DNA from: JAFGBI01 sp964454025
GTDB taxonomy: Bacteria > Myxococcota_A > Polyangia > Polyangiales > Polyangiaceae
Length of the DNA: 64,000 nucleotides
Assembly (NCBI GenBank): GCA_964454025.1
Contig: CAYVRP010000011.1
Location: 40,049 to 104,048 of the forward strand
Reading direction: 5' to 3'
The notes beneath the pieces were generated by a model, which did not search any database, was not told the origin of the DNA, and saw only the letters and a program-made list of their open reading frames with translations. This document shows positions 8,064 through 15,557 of the stretch, piece by piece. Each line of letters opens with the position of its first letter. The first letter of the stretch is position 1. A program made the translations under genes and the position numbers.

Positions 8064-8462
8064 GTGAGCAGCCGGGGTCGGCCCTACCGCACGGTCGTCA
8101 TCGACGGCTTCGAGGTGCTCGTCGGGCGGAGCGCGGCCGACAACGATCAGCTCACCTTCCGGGTGGCGGCGCCGCGCGATCAGTGGCTCCACGTCGCCGG
8201 GGGCACGCCCGGCAGCCACGTCGTCATCCGCAACCCCGAGGCGATCGAGATCCCGCGGCCCGTGCTGGAGCGCGCGGCGGCGCTGGCGGCCTGGTACTCG
8301 AAGGCGCGGGGGGCGCCGCGGGTAGAGGTGCACTGCTGCCGCGTGGCCGACGTGTCCAAGGAGCGGGGCGCGCCCGCGGGGCAGGTCCTGCTCCGCCGCT
8401 TCTCGCGGCTCAAGGTGGTCCCGTGCGGGCTGCTCGGCGACGACGAGGACGGCGAGGGGTGA
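8064..8462 (+). CDS. Stand-alone NFACT-R (DUF814) RNA-binding domain protein
   Basis: A 132-residue protein made almost wholly of one NFACT-R domain. It shows GFEVLVGRSAADNDQLTF, then DQWLHVAGGTPGSHVVIRNP, as in the C-terminal domain of RqcH/NEMF. Full RqcH proteins recruit alanyl-tRNA to stalled large ribosomal subunits; here the NFACT-N and coiled-coil parts are absent. A role in RNA or ribosome binding is inferred from the family. The GTG start at 8064 gives MSSRGRPYRTVVIDG. The gene ends inside a perfect palindrome shared with the convergent neighbour. Confidence 0.82.
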   Translation: MSSRGRPYRTVVIDGFEVLVGRSAADNDQLTFRVAAPRDQWLHVAGGTPGSHVVIRNPEAIEIPRPVLERAAALAAWYSKARGAPRVEVHCCRVADVSKERGAPAGQVLLRRFSRLKVVPCGLLGDDEDGEG

Positions 8463-8481
8463 CGCGCCCCGCGGCGCGTCA
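8460..8481. terminator. Perfect 9-bp stem containing both convergent stop codons
   Basis: TGACGCGCC (8460-8468) and GGCGCGTCA (8473-8481) are exact reverse complements around the loop CCGC. The first arm begins with the stop codon of the NFACT-R gene and the second ends with that of the amidohydrolase. This is a likely bidirectional terminator, without a T-run. Confidence 0.55.
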
Positions 8482-9867
8482 GGGCAGGAACCGGCGCGCG
8501 TTGGCGTCGAGGACCGCGCCGTCGAAGGGCGCCTCGCCGCTGTCGTACCCGAGCTGCGCGAGGTAATAGGCCTCGTCGCGGCTCGCCGGGAGGTTGTTCC
8601 ACCAATCGGAGCCGAAGAGGACCCGATCCTCGAACCCGAGGTCCCGGACCCGCTGCGCGTTCCGGCGGTAGCGCCGGCGGCGGCTGGGCTTGACGACCAG
8701 ATCGTTGGAGATGTCCGAGTAGACGAGGACGCCGCGCGACCCGTCGAACTCCGCCATCAGCGCGAGGAGCTCGTCCACCCACTCGTCGTGCCGCTCCTGC
8801 AGCTCGGCGAAGTGGGCCAGGTTGACGCGGAGGACGTGCGACGGATCGCCGTCCCAGGTCGCGGCGAGCGCCGCCAGCGTGGGGCGCCAGCACCGCGGTC
8901 GCGCGAGCGCGGCCCGCTCCGCGTCCTGCCCGCGCGCGCCGGCCCCGAAGCGGCTCGCGTGGGCGGTCACGGGCAGCCCGTGCTGCCGACAATGTTCGAA
9001 GAGCTCGATCGGGATCGAGCCCACCGGCACCCCGAGCGGCGGGTAGAGCTTCACTCCGCGGAACACCCCCGCCGGCGCGAGCAGGGAGCGCGCCCAGGCG
9101 ACCAGCGCCTCGGGCGAGCCGGGGTACCGGCGCGGATCGACGCAGAGGAAGGGGATGATCTCCGGGTGCGGCGGGGGCGACGCGTTGACCGCGGCCACGA
9201 GCGCCTCGACCTCCCGGAGCTGGTCGTCGAAGCCCAGCCGCGGCGCGCCCTGCAGGCCGAAGGAGGGGGGATGCGCCTTGAACGCATGGTCGAAGTCGAC
9301 CGTGAGCAGCACGACGCGCGAGCAGGGTACGCCGCGGTCCGTGCTGGCGGCGATGTACTGTCGGTACATGTCCTGGTGGGTCACGTGACTTCCCGGGGGA
9401 CAGGCACGCGCGTGCGCCGCGTACAGGTTCCGGGCGAGCTCGGCGAGGGCGGCCCCGAGGTCGCGCGACTCGCCCTGCTTGCGGTGCTTCTGGGCGAGGT
9501 CGAAGAGCAGGTCCAAAAATCGCCAGAGCGCGACCCCCTCCGTGAGCCCGAGCTCCTTCCGCACGGTGTCCCGGTCGAGGCACGAGGTCTGGATGGCCAT
9601 GCGGATCAGTCCCTCGAGATCCTCGACCATGAGGTCGTGACGGAAGTAACGGCTACAGCAGCGGATGAGGTAGAGCTGCAGGCGCACCCAGAGCGTCCCC
9701 CGCTCGAGCCGCTTCTCGAGGATCCGGGGGTGCTGCCGCTGCCGCCGGGTCAAATGGCAGAGGCCCTTCGCCAGGTACTCGACGAACAGATAGTAGAACT
9801 GCGCCTCCGGCGTGTGGTCGATGGAGAAGAAATGGGTGTGGAGGTTGATGGTGGGTCGTGCCTGCAT
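8479..9867 (-). CDS. Amidohydrolase-family TIM-barrel metalloenzyme
   Basis: A 462-residue protein of the amidohydrolase 2 type. The N-terminal NLHTHFF supplies the HxH metal ligands (H10, H12). GVKLYPPLG, PVTAHASRF and VNLAHF follow in order, and the metal-binding aspartate lies in LFGSDWWNN near residue 425. The protein is longer than typical family members because of a helical insertion (residues about 30-150, rich in Arg and Leu). The family hydrolyses or decarboxylates small carbonyl compounds; the substrate is not evident. The ATG at 9867 has GAGGAG eight bases upstream and is preferred over a longer frame reaching 10035. The gene stands alone between convergent and divergent neighbours. 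Confidence 0.8.
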   Translation of the reverse strand: MQARPTINLHTHFFSIDHTPEAQFYYLFVEYLAKGLCHLTRRQRQHPRILEKRLERGTLWVRLQLYLIRCCSRYFRHDLMVEDLEGLIRMAIQTSCLDRDTVRKELGLTEGVALWRFLDLLFDLAQKHRKQGESRDLGAALAELARNLYAAHARACPPGSHVTHQDMYRQYIAASTDRGVPCSRVVLLTVDFDHAFKAHPPSFGLQGAPRLGFDDQLREVEALVAAVNASPPPHPEIIPFLCVDPRRYPGSPEALVAWARSLLAPAGVFRGVKLYPPLGVPVGSIPIELFEHCRQHGLPVTAHASRFGAGARGQDAERAALARPRCWRPTLAALAATWDGDPSHVLRVNLAHFAELQERHDEWVDELLALMAEFDGSRGVLVYSDISNDLVVKPSRRRRYRRNAQRVRDLGFEDRVLFGSDWWNNLPASRDEAYYLAQLGYDSGEAPFDGAVLDANARRFLP

Positions 9868-10053
9868 CGTGCGCTCCTCGCCCCTCCCCGCGTCCCGCTC
9901 GCGGGCGAAGGTAGCCGGTCGGGCCCCGGGCGCGAAGCGGGGCGCGCGGCGCGCTCGCCGGCAGCCGAATCGAGCCGGGGCGCGAGGGACCCTGGTCAAG
10001 CGGGGCCAGCCGGCGTAGGCAGCGGGTCCACCCACGCCTGCGAGGATCTCCCC

Positions 10054-10614
10054 GTGACCCTACCCCACCGCTCTGCCCCGTGGCCCTCCGCTCGCCTCGT
10101 CGCCTCGGGCGCGCTGGCCGTGGCCGCCGGCGTCGCCCTCGTCGCCGGGTGCGGCAGCCTCGGCGTGCATCCCCGGCCGCTCGAGGACGGCACGCTGCTG
10201 CTGGAGTGCGACGGCGAGCTGTCCGACTGCGTGCGCCAGGCGGAGGACTACTGCGGTGACGCCCGCATCGAGCTCCTCGGCGGTCGGCTCCGGGACGGCT
10301 CGGTCGGCAACGGCGGGGCGCTGAACGCGACCACCATCGCCGAGGTGCGCTTCGTCTGCGGCAAGGCGCTGGTGCACCTGGAGAACCCGTTGCGGCGCAA
10401 GAAATCGCCCCCGGGGGCGGCGCCGGCGCCGGCCCCGGCCGCGCCCCCGTCGACCGCCGCCGCGCCCGCGCCGCTCTGCGTCCCGGGCGCGACCCAGGCT
10501 TGCGTCGGGCCCGGCGCCTGCGCGGGGGGCCAGGCATGCCTGCCCGACGGCTCCGGCTTCGGTCGCTGCGACTGCGCGGCCGCGCCCGCGCCGAGCGCCC
10601 CGCCGCTCCGATGA
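10054..10614 (+). CDS. Small lipoprotein with Cys-rich C-terminus
   Basis: A 186-residue putative lipoprotein. The N-terminus has a basic start, a hydrophobic stretch and the lipobox VAGC near residue 31. A small domain with paired cysteines follows (LLECDGELSDCVRQAEDYCGDARIELL continues the pattern), then a Pro/Ala linker and a short cysteine-rich end (CVPGATQACVGPGACAGGQ). The last module resembles the repeated cysteine motif seen in myxobacterial surface proteins. Function is unknown. GTG 10054 follows GAGGAT by eight bases. The frame is open far upstream, but that part overlaps the amidohydrolase in antisense and is not coding. Confidence 0.7.
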   Translation: MTLPHRSAPWPSARLVASGALAVAAGVALVAGCGSLGVHPRPLEDGTLLLECDGELSDCVRQAEDYCGDARIELLGGRLRDGSVGNGGALNATTIAEVRFVCGKALVHLENPLRRKKSPPGAAPAPAPAAPPSTAAAPAPLCVPGATQACVGPGACAGGQACLPDGSGFGRCDCAAAPAPSAPPLR

Positions 10615-10629
10615 CGGCCCCGGGCCTCA
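10612..10629. terminator. Short hairpin spanning convergent stops
   Basis: TGA (10612-10614), one bulged C, then GGCC...GGCC and TCA (10627-10629) pair around a 3-base loop. It lies exactly between two convergent genes. No T-run is present. Confidence 0.35.
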
Positions 10630-11142
10630 GGTCGGGGGGCGGGTCCCGTTGAACTCCTGGCGCGTGACGCAGCCCTCGAGGTCGGCGCAGTCGGAGGCGT
10701 CGTTGGTGGCGGCGGTGTAGCGCAGGTTGCCCTGGATGACGTCGCCGGACACGGTGGCCGTCAGGGTCGCGTTGAGGGTGTAGGCGCAGTTGCCCTGGCT
10801 GAACGGCGTCGTGCCCTCCCGGGTCAGCGTGACGCTGCTGCCGGACACCGTCCCCTCGAACACGTTGGAGCCGAGGACCAGCGTCAGGACGAGCGCCGAG
10901 CCGACCTCGGTGACGGTGCCGGTGGCCGTGGCTCCGGAGGCCTCCAGCCGGAGGCCGATGCCCGCGGTGGACTCCCCGGTGGTGAAGTCGTCGAAGCCGC
11001 AGCCGTTCTCGCGGTTGGTGATCGAGATCGTGTAGTCGCCCTCCACCGTGCCGCCAGCTGGCGGCGCGGTGTCGTCGTCGTCTCCGCCGCAGCCCAGGAC
11101 CAGGGCTCCGATCCAGAGGAGGAGGCGCAGGTGTCTGGCCAT
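10627..11142 (-). CDS. Putative lipoprotein, beta-rich
   Basis: A 171-residue exported protein. Residues 1-19 form a lipoprotein signal ending in LVLGC, followed by GGDDDD, an acidic tether typical of surface lipoproteins. The rest is rich in Thr, Val and Gly with alternating hydrophobic residues (ATGTVTEVGSALVLTLVL) and four cysteines, suggesting a small all-beta fold with disulfides. I recognise no named domain. The start at 11142 is chosen from the signal peptide; the long open frame further upstream shows no coding signs. The neighbouring 1.8 kb to the right holds no intact gene. Confidence 0.72.
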   Translation of the reverse strand: MARHLRLLLWIGALVLGCGGDDDDTAPPAGGTVEGDYTISITNRENGCGFDDFTTGESTAGIGLRLEASGATATGTVTEVGSALVLTLVLGSNVFEGTVSGSSVTLTREGTTPFSQGNCAYTLNATLTATVSGDVIQGNLRYTAATNDASDCADLEGCVTRQEFNGTRPPT

Positions 11143-12983
11143 GACCGGGGCTCCGAGATGCCCCAGTCTATCAAGCCAGCGTCGCGTCGTCTCGCGCGCC
11201 CCCGGCGAGGCGCGCCCGCCTCGACCGTCCTGGCCGCGGCCGTTCGAGCGGAGCCACTCGGCGACGGAGTCGGCCGGCGACGGGGACGGGAAGCGTCGCT
11301 CTGCCTGCCCGCGCGGCCGCGGCGCTGGACCTGGCGTGGCCTCGGGTTCGCGCCCGGCTCGGCGGCGCTCCACGCGAGCCTGCTGCGCGGCTTGTCCCGC
11401 GCCGTGCCGCTCACCGAGCTCGAGCAGCGGGAGGCCCGCCTGGTGCGGAGGCGGCATGGGCTCGAGGCGAGCCCGGTGCCCGAGCCCGGGGGAGCTCGAG
11501 CCGGTTCCGGGCACCGCGCGCAGGGTGAGGAGGGCGCCGTGGGATCCGCGCGGACCGACCGCGACCACCGGCGCGTCGCGGTACCGGGACCGCCGGACAA
11601 CCCCGAACCGCGCCGGGCGCGGGCGGCGGCGCTCGAGGAGCGCCGCCGAGTCGGGCATGATCGGGCGCCTCGCCGCCGGGACCGCCTCCGATCCGAGCGC
11701 GCCCTCCTCACACCGCCGGCGCGACACCTCCCTCGATCGGGAGCCCGCCTTCGCCACGCCCCGGCGGGGGCGTGGTCAGGCGCCCTTGCACCGCCATGGC
11801 GAGCGGGCTCGAGCTCGCCTGCCGGCTCGCCGCGCGGACCCAGCGCCGCGGCCCCGTGCCCCGGGCGCTGGTGCCCGCGGACGGCGACGCCCACCTCGGG
11901 GAGCCGAGCCCCGAGCCATCCTGACGCGGATCGCCTACGAGCGCTCCCCAGGGGTAGCGCTCTCCACGGTGGGGTTCGGGGCGAGCAACCACCGGGACGC
12001 GATGCGGGAGCGGCTGGCGGACGCCGGCGCTGGCAACTACCTGTCCGGGTACGGTGTGACCGCGCTCCACGGCATGGTCATCCACCGGCTCGAGGTGGCG
12101 CCGCTCGTGGCGCGGGTGGGAGCCGAGCGACCCTCTCGATCGAGGTCGCGGACGCCGACCGCGGAGGGGGTCCTGCGCGCCGAGGGCGAGGGGGGCTCCG
12201 GTAGGCGGCTGCCTGCTTCGAGGGCGCTCGCGGAGGCCGCCCTCGACCCCCTCCGCGTGCCGCCCACGGCCATCCCGCGGGAACCGCCGCCGTGTTCGCG
12301 TCGGCGCACCCCCGCGGGACGGAGCTGCGTCTCGCGCCCGGCGTGGGAGCGACGCCGGGCGCGCTGCTCCTTCGCGTCTTCCCCGGAGCTCGGCCACGTG
12401 CTGGCGGGCCCGGTTCCGGCTCGCCGGCGCCCCCGGCGATGGATCGAGGGGACGCTCGGCGAGGCCACCTCCCGGCAGGCGATCCGCTGCCGGTCGTGCT
12501 CCCGGGAGATCTCCCCGCCTTTCCCCCATGGTCCTGCTCCACCCCCCGCTCACGAGGTGCCTCGCGGACCACCGCACGAGGCCGGGGCGCTCGCTGCCGG
12601 ACGGGGAACGCCGCGAAGAGCGGCGCGCTCGCACCGCCGCCGCCTCGAGCGGGACGACGCTCGCCGTCCCGGCAGTCCCCTCGTCGCCCGGGAGCTCTCG
12701 CCGCCTCCCGTCCAGGATCCCGACGCCGGGCAGGTCGCCCGGTACCTCCACCTCCGGGACGCCGTCGAGGTCGGACCGGTCGTGGAGTCCCTCGCGCGCC
12801 GGCGAGAGGCCGCCCCGACTCGCCCTCACCACCACGTCGAAGCCGTGCGGTGCTGCCTGACCGGCGGCAGCAGGGGCGGTGCCGGCGAGCAGGGCGTCGG
12901 CTTCCTGCCGCGCGGCGGGCGGGGTAGCTTCGGGACGTGACGGCGCGCAGCGAGCGCCCTGCCGTCGCCCCCGGGAGGTCGGG
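11143..12983. other. Gene-poor 1.8-kb stretch with decayed coding DNA
   Basis: Open frames occur on both strands, as expected at this GC content, but apart from the von Willebrand A remnant listed separately none shows a start with a ribosome site, a signal peptide or a recognisable domain. The region is probably relic coding DNA. I see no RNA gene or repeat in it. Confidence 0.5.
11790..12100 (+). pseudogene. Remnant of a von Willebrand factor A-domain protein
   Basis: In one frame from 11790 the sequence reads TAMASGLELACRLAAR and ends PADGDAHLGE, then stops. Shifting frame near 11905 continues with AILTRIAYERSPGVALSTVG, then FGASNHRDAMRERLADAGAG, then NYLSGYGVTALHGMV. This follows the second half of vWA domains of the YfbK/TerY-like surface type (GL-LA, DGD-N-G, GV-LSTVGFG-N-RD, LADAGNGNY). 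The last part, GYGVTALHGMV, resembles the later GAGHTVTALYEV motif, so a segment between the two has apparently been lost. A frameshift plus an internal deletion indicate a dead gene. The N-terminal half cannot be recognised. Confidence 0.6.
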
Positions 12984-13424
12984 ATGATTCGAGGGAGCTG
13001 TCTCTGCCGCGGCGTGACGTTCACCGTGAAGGGCTCGGTCCTGTCGATGAGCAACTGCCACTGCTCGCGGTGCCGCAAGGCGTACGGGTCGGCGTTCGGC
13101 ACCATCGCCGTGGTGCGCGCCGCCGACTTCGCCTACGACAGGGGAGAGGATCTCATCCAGTCGTACCTGGGCGGCCGGGTGGATCGCCCCTTCTGCCGTC
13201 GCTGCGGCGCCCGCCTCCCCGTCCGGGGGGCGGGGGACCCTTGGGTCGGGATCCCGGCTGGCCTGCTCGACGACGATCCCGGCTGCCGCCCCACCGAGGA
13301 CATTTTCTGGGCCTCGCGTGCGCCCTGGTGGGATCCCGGCGCGGTCCTCACCCGTCACGACGCATGGCCCCCCGACTTCGTGCCGGACCCGCCCTGGGAT
13401 CCGAGCGGCTGCGGCGACTCGTGA
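12984..13424 (+). CDS. GFA/CENP-V-family zinc-binding protein
   Basis: A 146-residue protein of the family named after glutathione-dependent formaldehyde-activating enzyme. It has the family zinc ligands: GSCLCRGV (C6, C8), NCHCSRCRK (C25, C27, C30) and FCRRCGARL. The C-terminal part WVGIPAGLLDDDPG and FWASRAPWW is also typical. Most members have unknown substrates, and the formaldehyde role should not be assumed. The ATG at 12984 has GGAGG six bases upstream. The gene is intact although it borders the decayed region. Confidence 0.85.
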   Translation: MIRGSCLCRGVTFTVKGSVLSMSNCHCSRCRKAYGSAFGTIAVVRAADFAYDRGEDLIQSYLGGRVDRPFCRRCGARLPVRGAGDPWVGIPAGLLDDDPGCRPTEDIFWASRAPWWDPGAVLTRHDAWPPDFVPDPPWDPSGCGDS

Positions 13425-13430
13425 GTGGCT

Positions 13431-13450
13431 GCGGACCCTGCACGGTCCGC
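13431..13450. terminator. Hairpin between convergent genes
   Basis: GCGGACC (13431-13437) and GGTCCGC (13444-13450) are exact reverse complements around CTGCAC, seven bases after the GFA gene stop and facing the convergent esterase gene. It lacks a T-run. Confidence 0.4.
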
Positions 13451-13473
13451 CGGGAGGCAGCCGTCCACGGCGG

Positions 13474-15093
13474 CTAGAGCTCGACCGGGATCTCGGCGCT
13501 GAACACCAGCCGCGGATCGCCGCGCTCGGCGAGGGTGGCGGCGAGGGCGGCGATGGTGCGGGGCACGGTCCCCGCGAACACCTCGGTGCCGTTGGCGGTC
13601 ACGGTCACCGCCTGGGACAGATCGAGCAGCTCGTCCGACAGCCGCACCCGGAGTCGGGAGAGGCCGGTGGTCTGGAGGGTGATCGCCTGGCCGCGCAGGG
13701 TCGCCCGCACCAGGGTGGCGGCGAGGGCCTGGTCCGCGTCCACCGCGAGCCAGTAGGATCGCCGCTGGGGGACGTCGTCCTGGTACCAGACGATGGTGTC
13801 CGGGGTGGGATCGCGCGTGAACGCGGCCATCCACGGGACGGCGACGGCGTCCTCGAGGTCCATCCAGTGGGGCTTGCCGGCGTGGATCTCGACCACGTGC
13901 GGGTAGGCGCCGGGATCGGCGGCCGCGAGCTCATCGAGCCGATCCGACCACTCTTGCGCGACCAGGTTGCGATCGTACGCGGTGTCGAGCTCGCCCACGT
14001 GGATGGTGAAGCCGAGGTTGCGGAGGCTGTACGGCTGGGCGTCGTTGGGGTGCCCCGCCATCGCCGCCGCGGCCGCGAAGTGGTCGGCCAGGCGCGGGCC
14101 GAGCTGGTAGACACCGTCGCCGCCCGCCGAGTAGCCCATCACGTACACGCGGTCGGGGTTCACCCCCTCGAGCACGACGAAGTTCTCGATCAGCCGCTCG
14201 AGCAGGGGATCGACGTGCGCCTCGTGCCAGAGGTTCCAGGTGTCGGTCGGCGCGCGCGGGCAGAGGTAGATCCCCTCGTCCGGCTGGTAGAGCGTGAGCT
14301 GGTTCTGCCACTGCTCGTCGTTGACGCTCGGCTCCGCGTTGCCGCCGCCGTGGAGGGAGATGAACAGGCTCCGTCCGGTCGCGGGCGCCGCGCCGAAGGT
14401 CCGGAGATCGTAGCGGAGGGTGTGCTCGCCGAGGGTGATGGCGCGCGCGTCGTGCTCTGCCTGGCGCGTCTCGCGGACGAGCTCGGCGTGGTCGTCCTCG
14501 AGCAACGCGGCGCAGCGCTCCGCCTGCTCGCGGGTGAGCGGCACCGCCGCGAACGGCTCCTGGTCGATGGCGCCCCGATCGGCGCGCGGCACGGCGAGGT
14601 AGGCCTCGAGCGCGGCCACCACGTCCGGGTCGACGGGGCGCTCGCCCCCGGCGCCGCCGGTCGCCGCGCCGCCCGCGGGATCGCCCCCGGTCGCCGTTCC
14701 GCCCGCCGTGAACCCGCCGGACGGGGCGCCGCTCGCGGGGTCGCCGCCGGTCGCCGCCCCGCCGGTCGCCGTCCCGCCCGCCGGGACCCCGCCGGAAGGA
14801 GCCCCGCCGGCGGCGGTGCCGCCGGTCGGCGCGCCACCGGAGGTGTATTGGGTGCCACCGGTCGTCGTGCCCCCCATGCTGCCGCCGGTCGCGCCGCCCG
14901 ACGCGGAGCTCCCGCCGCTCGACTGGGGAGCGCCGTCCGTGGCCGCGCCTGCACCCGCGGTGGTCGCGCCCGTTCCGGCGCCGCCGCTCGAGGGGCTCGC
15001 GCCGCCGTCCCCCGGCGAGCCCTCCCGCGACGACGGCGCCGAGGAGCAGGCGACGAGGCAGAGGGCTGCCGCGAGGACGCGCCGCCGAGTCAC
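13474..15093 (-). CDS. Secreted lipoprotein esterase with Gly/Thr-rich tether
   Basis: A 539-residue putative lipoprotein. The signal peptide ends in the lipobox LVAC. A long low-complexity tether follows (residues about 25-150, rich in TGG, AGG and SGG), then a catalytic domain of the alpha/beta-hydrolase fold. Key motifs are LFISLHGGG (oxyanion loop), VYVMGYSAGGDGVYQLG with the nucleophile serine, and GKPHWMD with the likely catalytic histidine. The layout resembles feruloyl or polyhydroxyalkanoate-type esterases. A small beta domain lies at the C-terminus (RLRVRLSDELLDLS). It is probably surface-anchored and extracellular. The GTG start at 15093 is used. Confidence 0.78.
   Translation of the reverse strand: MTRRRVLAAALCLVACSSAPSSREGSPGDGGASPSSGGAGTGATTAGAGAATDGAPQSSGGSSASGGATGGSMGGTTTGGTQYTSGGAPTGGTAAGGAPSGGVPAGGTATGGAATGGDPASGAPSGGFTAGGTATGGDPAGGAATGGAGGERPVDPDVVAALEAYLAVPRADRGAIDQEPFAAVPLTREQAERCAALLEDDHAELVRETRQAEHDARAITLGEHTLRYDLRTFGAAPATGRSLFISLHGGGNAEPSVNDEQWQNQLTLYQPDEGIYLCPRAPTDTWNLWHEAHVDPLLERLIENFVVLEGVNPDRVYVMGYSAGGDGVYQLGPRLADHFAAAAAMAGHPNDAQPYSLRNLGFTIHVGELDTAYDRNLVAQEWSDRLDELAAADPGAYPHVVEIHAGKPHWMDLEDAVAVPWMAAFTRDPTPDTIVWYQDDVPQRRSYWLAVDADQALAATLVRATLRGQAITLQTTGLSRLRVRLSDELLDLSQAVTVTANGTEVFAGTVPRTIAALAATLAERGDPRLVFSAEIPVEL
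14646..15006 (-). repeat. Gly-Gly/Thr low-complexity tether repeats within esterase
   Basis: Irregular tandem copies of a short unit coding for TGG, AGG or SGG with interspersed Ala-Pro give a flexible spacer of about 120 residues between the lipid anchor and the catalytic domain. The coding frame stays open across all copies, so the repeat is tolerated as protein. Confidence 0.7.
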
Positions 15094-15557
15094 GGCTCGG
15101 AGGGTATCACGGAAGACCTCGAGCCACCTCGCTGCGCCGCCCGGTCACGTCCGGCGACGCTCGCGGCTCCTTCGTCACGCGTGGCCCGAGGGCGACTCGG
15201 CGGCTTCGGCCCCGTGCCGTCGAAGCATGTGCAGGTCGCCTCGCCGCCGTTCGAGCAGCGCCAGGGGCAGCCGGGCGCCGGCCGAGGCGGGGGGCCTTCC
15301 GGGGTCACCCAGCTGCTGGTCGGATAGCCAGGGGCGTCACCTCGAGGCAACCGAGCTGCTCGGCGACGGTTGCTCGGGGGCTCATCGCGCAGCTCGCTGC
15401 AGGAAGCGCCGAGCAGGCATGCGATCCCGCCGCAACTGACGGCGGCGCGCAGGCGCGTCGGACGGTTCCCGAGTCGCGGCGGAATGCCGAAGCGCTCGTG
15501 CCCTCGCCGTCGGCGGAGCGGCGCGGTGCTTCGGTCGAGCTCATCGGGAGGTGTTCC
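15094..15557. promoter_or_regulatory. Divergent intergenic region with a weak hairpin
   Basis: 464 bp between the esterase (minus) and the broken radical SAM gene (plus). GCAACCG (15347-15353) and CGGTTGC (15367-15373) are reverse complements. No cobalamin riboswitch box or promoter consensus was recognised. Nothing else supportable is seen. Confidence 0.3.

Noticed and set aside
15301..15400. Possible cobalamin riboswitch before the B12-binding gene remnant
   Set aside because: A stem of seven pairs is present, but the conserved B12 box and the surrounding helices are not.
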